Shown: in pieces, positions 1-6,778 of the stretch
Layout of the letters: each line of letters opens with the position of its first letter
Position numbering within the stretch: the first letter of the stretch is position 1
NCBI GenBank assembly: GCA_964387775.1
Contig: CAYLZO010000202.1
Coordinates: 1 to 10,176, forward strand
Direction of reading: 5' to 3'
Length of the DNA stretch: 10,176 nt
Origin: CAYLZO01 sp964387775
GTDB lineage: Bacteria > Chloroflexota > Anaerolineae > JAAYZQ01
The notes under the pieces: generated by a model
What the model saw: only the letters and a program-made list of their open reading frames with translations
What the model was told of the DNA's origin: nothing
Database searches by the model: none
Program-made: the position numbers and the translations under genes

Positions 1-9
1 GCTAGTAGA

Positions 10-1368
10 ATGAGCGCGATTCGGATCGGTATTATCGGCGGCGGCTATGCGGGGCTGACGGCGGCCTACGAGTTGCAAAAACAAGGTCATGACGTCACCG
101 TCCTGGAAAAGTATGGGGCCTGGGGTGGCCAGGCAGCTACCCTGCCCCTTCTCGACACCCGCATCGAATACTTTTACCATCACCTCTTTGCCAGCGACAC
201 CCACATCCTCGACCTGATGGACGAGCTGGGCATCGGCGACCGGCTGCGCTGGATCGAGTCCAAGGTCGGCTTTTTCTACGACGGCCAGATCTATGACTTT
301 GTTACGCCCTTTGACCTGCTCCGTTTCCGGCCCCTGAACCTCTTCAATCGGGCCAAGCTGGGCCTCATGTACCTCTACCTCCAGCGGGTGGACGACTGGC
401 AGCGCCTGGAGCAGATCACGGCCAAGGACTGGATTCTGCGTTACATGGGCCAGGAGATTTATAACAAAGTCTGGGGGCCGTTGCTGCGGGGCAAGTTCGG
501 CGAGCTGGCCGACGAGGTGAGCATGACCTGGCTGTGGGGCAAGATCAAGGTCCGGGGCAGCTCGCGGCAGGGGGCCACGGCCACCGAAAAGCTGGCCTAT
601 CCCGACGACAGCTTTGAGATCATCACCCAGGCGCTGGTCGACCGCCTGGAGGCCGGCGGCGCCGACATGCGCCTGCGGCAGGAGGTCGTCGGCCTGGCGA
701 CCGATCCGCGCGACCCGTGCCGGGTGACGGGCGTCGTGACCAAGAAGGAGACGATCCCCTTCGACGTGGTCATCGCCACGGTGCCGGGCTACAACTTACT
801 CGAAATCGCGCCGCCGACGCTGGGCGGCGAGTTCGTCGAGAAGCTGCGTTCGGTGCGCTACCAGGCCGCCGTGGTGCTGCTCCTGGTCAGCAAAAAGAGC
901 CTGAGCTGCATCTACTGGATGAACATCGCCGACCGGACGATGCCCTACGTGGCCGTCATCGAGCACACCAACTACGTGCCGCCTGAGGAGTACCAGGGCC
1001 GGCACCTGATCTACGTCTCCAACTACCTGGAGCGCGACGATCCGCGCTATTCGATGCGGGGCAGCGAGCTCTTTGAGCTCTACGCGCCGCACCTCAATCG
1101 GATCAATCCCGCCTTTAGCCCGGACTGGATCGAGAAAAAGATCGTGCTCCGGGCCGAGGCGGGCCAGCCGGTCATCACCCGCAACTACTCGGAGCGGGTC
1201 CCCGACCACCGCACCCCGCTCGACGGGCTCTACCTGGCCAATACCCTGCAAATCTATCCCGAGGACCGGGGGACGAACTATAGCGTGTGGCTCGGCAAAA
1301 AGATCAGTGGCATCGTCCAAGAGGACCTGGCCCGAAGGACGCAGGGCCTCGTCCCCGTTCGGCGATAA
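10..1368 (+). CDS. FAD-dependent oxidoreductase, protoporphyrinogen-oxidase / amine-oxidase-like
   Basis: Predicted 452-residue flavoenzyme. The N-terminus has a Rossmann FAD-binding motif, G10-x-G12-x-x-G15, with an acidic E33 at the end of the second strand, where the FAD ribose is normally bound. A Trp-Gly-Gly-Gln turn (about 38-41) follows, as in the amine-oxidase/protoporphyrinogen-oxidase (PPOX) superfamily. The C-terminal segment from D405 (DGLYLAN, then IYPEDRGTNYS near 416-425) matches the second FAD-contacting region of these enzymes. Length is normal for the family. No heme-biosynthesis gene is visible nearby, so a true PPOX role is doubtful. The downstream membrane glycosyltransferase-like gene fits a surface-glycan, lipid or isoprenoid oxidoreductase equally well. 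The ATG at 10 follows a TAG closely, so a preceding gene may end at the window edge; no good ribosome-binding site is visible in the nine available bases. The superfamily call is firm; the substrate is unknown. Confidence 0.85.
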   Translation: MSAIRIGIIGGGYAGLTAAYELQKQGHDVTVLEKYGAWGGQAATLPLLDTRIEYFYHHLFASDTHILDLMDELGIGDRLRWIESKVGFFYDGQIYDFVTPFDLLRFRPLNLFNRAKLGLMYLYLQRVDDWQRLEQITAKDWILRYMGQEIYNKVWGPLLRGKFGELADEVSMTWLWGKIKVRGSSRQGATATEKLAYPDDSFEIITQALVDRLEAGGADMRLRQEVVGLATDPRDPCRVTGVVTKKETIPFDVVIATVPGYNLLEIAPPTLGGEFVEKLRSVRYQAAVVLLLVSKKSLSCIYWMNIADRTMPYVAVIEHTNYVPPEEYQGRHLIYVSNYLERDDPRYSMRGSELFELYAPHLNRINPAFSPDWIEKKIVLRAEAGQPVITRNYSERVPDHRTPLDGLYLANTLQIYPEDRGTNYSVWLGKKISGIVQEDLARRTQGLVPVRR

Positions 1369-1401
1369 AGTCCCGGCGTGTTTCAAGCAAATTGGGGAAT
1401 G

Positions 1402-1409
1402 AAGGGGAG
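1402..1409 (+). promoter_or_regulatory. ribosome-binding site of the ferredoxin gene
   Basis: The purine run AAGGGGAG ends seven bases before ATG 1417. It selects that ATG over the in-frame ATG at 1399, which lies before the run and would add six residues not typical of ferredoxins. Confidence 0.6.
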
Positions 1410-1416
1410 TAGACGC

Positions 1417-1677
<261 letters not shown>

Positions 1678-1691
1678 ATCGGATCGTCGTC

Positions 1692-3851
1692 TTGAACGTC
1701 ACGGATAGACGGGAAAAGCAGAGCCTCTGGGTTCCGGTGCTCCTGGTTGCCGGCCTCAGCCTCTTTCACGCCATCAACAACTGGATCTGGCTGAGCAAAA
1801 ACGTCATGACCCGGGGCTGGGACCGGATCGGCTCGCTGATCAACAGCCTCTACTACTACGACACGCTCACCCCCCTCACCTGGCAGGCATTCTTTCGTGC
1901 CAGCGTCCAGGACGAGTTCCGCCCGCCCCTCTTTGGCTTTTCCATGGCCTGGATGTACAAGCTCTTTGGCGTCGAGGCCGACGTGGCCGTCCTGGTCAAC
2001 GTGCTCTATATGGCCGTGTTGTTGGCCGCTTGCTACGCGCTCGGCGCCAGGCTGGGCGGCCGGCGCCTGGGGGCGCTGAGCGCCGTCCTCGCGGCCCTGA
2101 TCCCCCTCGTCTTTGCCATGTCGCGCTATTCCTACTTTGAGTTTTCGCTGACGGCCCTGGTGGCCACCAGCGTTGCCCTGCTCCTCGCCAGCGATGGTTT
2201 TCAAAATCGCCCGGCCTCGCTGCTGCTGGGTGTGGCCCTCGGCCTCGGCTTGCTCATCAAGCGCACCTTTCCCGTTTTCGTGGTGGGCGCCCTGGCCGTC
2301 GTCTTTTTCCAGGCCGGGCTGCCCCGCCGGCTCTGGGCGCGGCTGCGCGCCGGCCCCCGGCCCCGCTGGCGGGACGTGGGGCTGGCCCTGGGCGGCGGGC
2401 TCTTGCTCGCAGCCCTGTGGTTTTTCCCCAACCGGGCGGCGGCCGAGGCCCTGCTGCCCGGCCTCTGGCTCTTTGGCCTGTGGGCGGCGCTGGTCGCCCT
2501 CGCCATCTTTTTTCCGCTCCAGCTCTCCAGCCCTGAGACGAACTTTCTGGGGAGCCTCTCGGTGGCTGCGGCCCTGGCTTCGATCTGGTACCTGCCCCAC
2601 GGCCTCGAGTTCCTGAACCAGATCCTGTGGCTGGCCTGGGGCATCGAGGACCCCCGGGGCCGGACCGTCGATTTCACAAGCCTGTCCACCTACACCGATT
2701 ATTTATCCAGCATCCTCTACGGCTTTTCGCCGGTCTTTACCCTGTTGCTGCTCCTGGCCGCCGGGCTGCTGCTTGCCTACTGGCTCTGGCGGCGGCAGCG
2801 GCCCTGGCCCCGGCCCTGGTGGCGCTCGGGATGGTGGGGCGTGCTCGCCGCGCTGGCCGTCGCCTACCTGGTCCTTTCGACGTCGATCTACAAAGAGCAC
2901 CGGGCCATCACCCCGGCCCTGCCCCTGCTGGGCGTCGTCCTGGGCGGCGCCCTGCTCAAGCTGCCCTGGCGGCGCCTGGGTCTGGTCCTCGTCGTCCTGG
3001 CCGTCGCCTTTGGCCTGGTCCAGTTTTTTGCCATTTCCTACACGGAACCGCACAACCTCCTGGTCGAGACGACTTATCTCCCCCGGCCGATTTTGGGCCA
3101 GTGGAGCGTCTTTGCCCAGGGTCTGTACCTGGAACTCCCCGACTCTGGCTCGAACGATCCCGCTTACTACATCGCCGGGGATGTGTTGCAGCACGTAGAG
3201 ATGGCTCGCCAGCGCGAGGGCTGGGAGACAATCTCGTTGGGCATCATCGCCTATAGCAGCCACGTCAACGTGGGCCTGTTTGCTTACGATCAGATGCTGG
3301 CCTATCCCAACGTTCAACTCGAAGATCCGACCCAATCCTATCCGATGGAATCGGCCTATTCTACCGCCTTTCGCTATGACTATGTCCTGGTGCTCAAAAA
3401 CAAGAACCGGAGGCCGGCCGTCCGGGAGGGAGAGCGGTTGATCTTGGAGGAGCGGCGGGCCTTCTTTGAGCAAGGGTTTGAGGAAGAAGCTCGCTACCCC
3501 TTGCCCGATGGCAGCGAGGCGTATCTCTTTCGGCGGCGTTTCCGGCCAATGCAAACGCACGACCCTACTTCTCTCTACCAAACTGCGGAGCATCTGAGGG
3601 CATTGGCTGAACCGGAAGACGTGGTCGTTGTGCAGCCCCCCGGCTTGCTGGTCGAAGTGCTGGCCTACTATTGGGGGCCGGCCAGGATCTCGTCGCTGGC
3701 CGAGGTGGGTGGTCCTTCATCGTCCTCCGGCGTCGTTCTGGTAAAAGACGGGGCAGAGAACGACTCGGCGACCCTCCTCGCTGAGAAATATGGCTCGCCT
3801 GTCCACACGCAGTCCTTCGGCGACATCGAGATCGCCGTCTTTTCGCCATGA
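1692..3851 (+). CDS. polytopic membrane protein, GT-C fold glycosyltransferase-like (GT39/ArnT type)
   Basis: 719 residues, with about 12 predicted membrane segments between residues 11 and 450 and a soluble, probably exported C-terminal part of about 270 residues. The first loop carries D74-E75-F76-R77-P78-P79, resembling the acidic (D/E)xRPP motif of GT39/ArnT/PMT-like transferases that use polyprenyl-phosphate sugars. A later K401-E-H-R404 followed by T-P-A-L-P (407-411) resembles the (H/K)xRYLLPALP motif of the same superfamily. I infer transfer of a sugar from a lipid carrier to a surface acceptor; donor and acceptor are unknown. The start is TTG at 1692 with no clear ribosome-binding site. 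The next in-frame ATG (1806) would remove the first membrane segment, so the TTG is preferred with reservation. It lies 14 bases after the ferredoxin gene, probably in the same operon. The C-terminal domain has no motif I recognise. Confidence 0.75.
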   Translation: MNVTDRREKQSLWVPVLLVAGLSLFHAINNWIWLSKNVMTRGWDRIGSLINSLYYYDTLTPLTWQAFFRASVQDEFRPPLFGFSMAWMYKLFGVEADVAVLVNVLYMAVLLAACYALGARLGGRRLGALSAVLAALIPLVFAMSRYSYFEFSLTALVATSVALLLASDGFQNRPASLLLGVALGLGLLIKRTFPVFVVGALAVVFFQAGLPRRLWARLRAGPRPRWRDVGLALGGGLLLAALWFFPNRAAAEALLPGLWLFGLWAALVALAIFFPLQLSSPETNFLGSLSVAAALASIWYLPHGLEFLNQILWLAWGIEDPRGRTVDFTSLSTYTDYLSSILYGFSPVFTLLLLLAAGLLLAYWLWRRQRPWPRPWWRSGWWGVLAALAVAYLVLSTSIYKEHRAITPALPLLGVVLGGALLKLPWRRLGLVLVVLAVAFGLVQFFAISYTEPHNLLVETTYLPRPILGQWSVFAQGLYLELPDSGSNDPAYYIAGDVLQHVEMARQREGWETISLGIIAYSSHVNVGLFAYDQMLAYPNVQLEDPTQSYPMESAYSTAFRYDYVLVLKNKNRRPAVREGERLILEERRAFFEQGFEEEARYPLPDGSEAYLFRRRFRPMQTHDPTSLYQTAEHLRALAEPEDVVVVQPPGLLVEVLAYYWGPARISSLAEVGGPSSSSGVVLVKDGAENDSATLLAEKYGSPVHTQSFGDIEIAVFSP

Positions 3852-3890
3852 TGGCTGGCGTACAGAGCCGGCCTGCGCATCTGCATGTCT

Positions 3891-3906
3891 GAGGGAAAGA
3901 AAGAGG
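3891..3906 (+). promoter_or_regulatory. purine-rich ribosome-binding region of the Hdr-like gene
   Basis: The stretch GAGGGAAAGAAAGAGG just before ATG 3910 supports that start. The longer in-frame extension back to 3790 overlaps the preceding gene and encodes a low-complexity Arg/Ser-rich segment, and the membrane domain begins only after ATG 3910. Confidence 0.5.
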
Positions 3907-3909
3907 ACC

Positions 3910-5967
3910 ATGACTCCTGTTCGCGAGGACCTGTGGAACCTGCCCGAGTGGATGTACGCCATCCACTGGGCGCTGGTGGTCGTCTGCGGGGCGCTGGTCG
4001 TCTATGGCCTGTGGCGGCGGGTGCGCCTGTGGCGGATGGGCGGCCCCGCTCATCGCACTGACCGGCTCGGCCAGCGCTTCAGGGCGCTGCTACTCCACGG
4101 CCTGGGCCAGGGGCGCATCCTGAGCCAGCCCTACCCCGGCCTGATGCACGGGTTGATCTTTTTCGGCTTTGTCGCCTTTTTCATCGCTACCTCGCTGGTC
4201 GGCATCCAGATGGACTTGAACGTGCTGATCCTCAAGGGCGACTTTTACCTCTGGTTCGAGCTGATCGTCAACGCCTTCACCCTCCTCTTTCTCGCCGGGC
4301 TGGGGATCGCCGCCTACCGGCGCTACGTGGGGCGGCCCGACCGGCTCAACATCAAACGCGATGACGCCTACATCCTTGGCTCGCTGGCCTTCATCGCCTT
4401 GACCGGCCTGGGGCTGGAGGTCATGCGCCTGCGCGGCCAGCAGCCGGCCTGGGCCGAGTGGTCGTGGCTGGGTTACGCCCTGGCCGGGTTGTTCGGCCCA
4501 CCGCCCGAGCAGCCGCCGGCCATCTATCCCTACGTCTGGTGGGCGCACCAGCTCGCCACCTTTGGCCTCATCGCCACGCTACCCTACACCAAATTCCTGC
4601 ACGTCGTCACCTCGCCGACCAACGTCTTTTTGCGGCGGCTCGATCCGCCCGGAGCTATTCCCAAGATCGAGGACATCGAGACGACCGAGGCGCCGCTGGG
4701 CATCGGCGAGGTTTGGCATTTTAGCTGGAAGCAACTGCTCGACGGCGACGCCTGCACCGAGTGCGGCCGCTGCCAGGACGCCTGCCCGGCCTACGTGGCG
4801 AACCAGCCGCTGTCGCCCAAGTACGTGGTCATGGACTTTCGCGACCGGATGAGCGAGTACCCGGGCAAGCTGTGGAAGTGGCAGGAGCCCATCGTTGAGC
4901 GACTGCCCTTCCTCCGCCCGCTGGCCCTGGGCACCAAGGAGCCGGAGGAGAAGGAGCTGGTCGCTCCCGACACCCAGTCGGGCGTGATCCTCGACGAGAC
5001 GCTGTGGGCCTGCACCACCTGCCGGGCTTGCGAGCAGGAATGCCCGGTATTCATCGAGCAAGTGAGCGAGATCGTGGGCATGCGCCGCTGGCTGACCCTG
5101 GAGATGGGCCGCCTGCCCGACACGCTGGCCCAGACGCTGCGCAACACCGAGCGACAGGGCAATCCCTGGGGCCAGCCCCGCCACCAGCGCGCCGCCTGGG
5201 CCGAGGGGCTCGACGTACCCGTCATGGCCGACGTGCAAGCAACGGATGTGCTCTACTGGGTCGGCTGCGCCGGCAGCTACGATCCCCGGAACCAGAAGGT
5301 CAGCCAGGCGATGGTGAAAATCTTCCAGACAGCGGGCGTCGATTTTGCTATCCTGGGGGAGGAGGAGAGCTGCAACGCCGAGTGGGCCCGGCGCGCCGGC
5401 GAGGAGTACCTGTACCAGATCCAGGCCGAGGAGAACGTCGAGGTTTTGAAGCAGTACAAGTTCGAGCGCATTGTGACCCAGTGCCCGCACTGCTTCAACA
5501 CGCTCAAGAACGAGTACCCGCAGTTCGGCGGCGAGTGGGACGTGGTCCACCACAGCCAGTTCATCAGGGAGCTGCTGGCCGCGGGCAAGCTCCAGTTAAA
5601 GAACGATTGGGCAGGAGGCCGCGCCACCTTCCACGACAGTTGCTATCTCGGTCGTTACAACGACGTCTACGATCTGCCCCGGCAGGTGCTGGAGGCGCTG
5701 CCCGGCCTGCGCCTCACCGAGCTGTCACGCTCGCGGGTGCAGGGCTTTTGCTGCGGCGGCGGCGGGGCCTGCATGTGGATGGAGCACGAGGCCGGCCAGC
5801 GGCTCAACGACGTGCGCCTGGACGAGATCGAGGCGTTGAATCCCAAACTGGCAGCTGTCGCCTGCCCCTTCTGTCTGATCATGCTCGACGAGGCGGCCAC
5901 CGGGCGCGACGCGGCCGAGACCTTGGTCATCCGCGACATCGCCGAGGTGATCGCCGATGCGTTGTAA
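3910..5967 (+). CDS. heme-b membrane / HdrD-like iron-sulfur fusion oxidoreductase
   Basis: 685 residues in two halves. Residues 1-235 form a NarI/HdrE-like membrane domain with about five helices (15-35, 78-99, 113-136, 153-172, 208-232). H19, H80, H213 and H231 lie in or at the ends of helices and could bind b-type heme. The second half is HdrD/GlpC-like, with ferredoxin motifs C282-x2-C285-x2-C288-x3-C292-P and C368-x2-C371-x2-C374-x3-C378-P. Two cysteine-rich CCG modules follow: C453, C488, C525-x2-C528, and C578, C614-C615, C652-x2-C655. In the first module the usual Cys-Cys pair is S487-C488, as seen in several bacterial HdrD-like proteins, so one ligand of the catalytic-type cluster is altered. 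The likely role is electron transfer between a cytoplasmic donor and the quinone pool. A disulfide substrate is not implied. The nearby ferredoxin is a possible partner. A strong promoter begins four bases after its stop. Confidence 0.88.
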   Translation: MTPVREDLWNLPEWMYAIHWALVVVCGALVVYGLWRRVRLWRMGGPAHRTDRLGQRFRALLLHGLGQGRILSQPYPGLMHGLIFFGFVAFFIATSLVGIQMDLNVLILKGDFYLWFELIVNAFTLLFLAGLGIAAYRRYVGRPDRLNIKRDDAYILGSLAFIALTGLGLEVMRLRGQQPAWAEWSWLGYALAGLFGPPPEQPPAIYPYVWWAHQLATFGLIATLPYTKFLHVVTSPTNVFLRRLDPPGAIPKIEDIETTEAPLGIGEVWHFSWKQLLDGDACTECGRCQDACPAYVANQPLSPKYVVMDFRDRMSEYPGKLWKWQEPIVERLPFLRPLALGTKEPEEKELVAPDTQSGVILDETLWACTTCRACEQECPVFIEQVSEIVGMRRWLTLEMGRLPDTLAQTLRNTERQGNPWGQPRHQRAAWAEGLDVPVMADVQATDVLYWVGCAGSYDPRNQKVSQAMVKIFQTAGVDFAILGEEESCNAEWARRAGEEYLYQIQAEENVEVLKQYKFERIVTQCPHCFNTLKNEYPQFGGEWDVVHHSQFIRELLAAGKLQLKNDWAGGRATFHDSCYLGRYNDVYDLPRQVLEALPGLRLTELSRSRVQGFCCGGGGACMWMEHEAGQRLNDVRLDEIEALNPKLAAVACPFCLIMLDEAATGRDAAETLVIRDIAEVIADAL

Positions 5968-5971
5968 GCTG

Positions 5972-6000
5972 TTGACAGGGACCTGGCGTGGTGCTACAAT
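5972..6000 (+). promoter_or_regulatory. sigma70-type promoter for peptide deformylase
   Basis: TTGACA (5972-5977), a 17-base spacer, then TACAAT (5995-6000) preceded by TG-C, an extended -10. Transcription should begin near 6006-6008, at the edge of the heptad repeat. It lies immediately after the stop of the Hdr-like gene. Confidence 0.85.
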
Positions 6001-6008
6001 GGCGAGCA

Positions 6009-6117
6009 GTCAGTTATCAGCCGTCAGCCATCAGCCTACAGCAATCAGCTTCTTGGCTGAAAGCTGATGGCTGACGGCTGAGGACTGAAAGCTGATAGCT
6101 GAGGACTGAAAGCTGAC
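6009..6117 (+). repeat. heptad-phased inverted repeat in the deformylase leader
   Basis: The sequence divides into 7-base units without gaps. Six units of the form NTCAGYY-like run from 6009 to 6050 (the fifth, TACAGCA, is degenerate). A four-base centre TCTT follows (6051-6054), then nine units of the complementary form RRCTGAN from 6055 to 6117. The arms pair in more than one register. One register gives a perfect 18-bp stem (6017-6034 with 6064-6081). The seven-base-shifted register centred on TCTT gives longer imperfect arms. Inside the right arm a 19-base block (GCTGAGGACTGAAAGCTGA) occurs twice, 21 bases apart (6077-6095 and 6098-6116). The repeat ends one base before the deformylase ATG and fills the predicted 5' untranslated region. 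It resembles the short heptameric tandem repeats (STRR) known from cyanobacteria. Mobility or copy number elsewhere cannot be judged here. Confidence 0.9.
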
Positions 6118-6118
6118 A

Positions 6119-6697
6119 ATGCCTGACTTGGAAATACTGACCGTAGACAACCCGGAGCAATTGGAAATCCTCCGGAGCAAATCGAGAGAGGTGCGGCGGG
6201 TGACGCCCAAGCTGGCCGCCTTTGCCCAACAGATGCTGGAGACGATGCGCGAGGCCAACGGCATCGGCCTGGCCGCGCCGCAGGTGGGCGTGCTCCATCG
6301 CTTTTTCGTGGCCGAGCTGCCCGCCGACGAGGAGAACGACCGGCCGGCCGAGACCTACATTCTCTTCAACCCCGAGATCGTCAAGGGCCGGGGCGAGCAG
6401 GTGGGCTACGAGGGCTGCCTGTCGATCCCGGGCATGATCGGCGAAGTGGCCCGCCAGGAGCGGATCACGATCGGTGCCCTGGACGAGCGGGGCCGCGAGG
6501 TCCGCTACAAACTGGAAGGCTACCTGGCCCGCGTCTTCCAGCACGAGATCGACCACCTGGACGGCGTCCTCTACACCGACCGACTGACCGACCCGGCCAC
6601 CTTCCAGCCGGTCCCGGAGGGGGAGGAAGAGGCCGCCGAGCTGGCGGCTGCGGCCGAGCAGGAGCAGCCGGCCCAGATGGCGGGGGTGCCGGCCTGA
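6119..6697 (+). CDS. def: peptide deformylase
   Basis: A 192-residue metallohydrolase that removes the N-formyl group from nascent proteins in the cytoplasm. All three family motifs are present: G48-I-G-L-A-A-P-Q55 (motif 1), E98-G-C100-L-S (motif 2, with the metal-binding Cys) and H142-E143-I-D-H146 (motif 3, with the two metal-binding His and the catalytic Glu). The enzyme core ends near residue 163. The remaining tail of about 30 residues is rich in Glu and Ala and looks disordered. The ATG at 6119 gives the normal N-terminus, but the bases before it belong to the heptad repeat and show no Shine-Dalgarno sequence, so translation may be weak or structure-dependent. It has its own strong promoter and is probably monocistronic, given the terminator-like hairpin and new promoter directly after it. 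Confidence 0.97.
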   Translation: MPDLEILTVDNPEQLEILRSKSREVRRVTPKLAAFAQQMLETMREANGIGLAAPQVGVLHRFFVAELPADEENDRPAETYILFNPEIVKGRGEQVGYEGCLSIPGMIGEVARQERITIGALDERGREVRYKLEGYLARVFQHEIDHLDGVLYTDRLTDPATFQPVPEGEEEAAELAAAAEQEQPAQMAGVPA

Positions 6698-6720
6698 GGC
6701 CGCCCGGCCTGTCTTGGTTT
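6697..6720 (+). terminator. possible short intrinsic terminator after def
   Basis: A 5-bp GC stem, AGGCC (6697-6701) with GGCCT (6706-6710), and loop GCCC are followed by GTCTTGGTTT. It overlaps the last base of the def stop codon. The stem is short and the T tract is interrupted, so this is tentative. Confidence 0.35.
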
Positions 6721-6747
6721 GAGGACCGGCCGGGTCTGTGCTATAAT
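6719..6747 (+). promoter_or_regulatory. sigma70-type promoter for the HEAT-like gene and tatA
   Basis: TTGAGG (6719-6724), a 17-base spacer and perfect TATAAT (6742-6747) preceded by TG-C. The expected start near 6753-6755 lies upstream of ATG 6779. This rules out the in-frame TTG at 6719 and the ATG at 6746 as translation starts. Confidence 0.82.
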
Positions 6748-6778
6748 GGGCCGCATCTCGGCGAGGGCAAGAGGGGCA

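Noticed and set aside
3790..3909. Upstream start of the Hdr-like gene
   Set aside because: The extension overlaps the glycosyltransferase gene, is low complexity, and lacks the ribosome-binding region found before ATG 3910.
4579..5553. 324-codon minus-strand frame opposite the Hdr-like gene
   Set aside because: It has no recognisable motif, and the + strand frame holds all the conserved cysteine motifs.
5004..5975. + strand frame of 323 codons inside the Hdr-like gene
   Set aside because: It is Arg/Pro/Ala-rich, out of frame with the cysteine motifs and overlaps them completely.
6009..6117. CRISPR array
   Set aside because: The units are contiguous 7-mers in both orientations with no spacers, unlike CRISPR repeats.
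6719..6778. N-terminal extension of the HEAT-like gene from TTG 6719
   Set aside because: The TTG is part of the -35 box and the ATG at 6746 overlaps the -10 box, so neither would be on the transcript.
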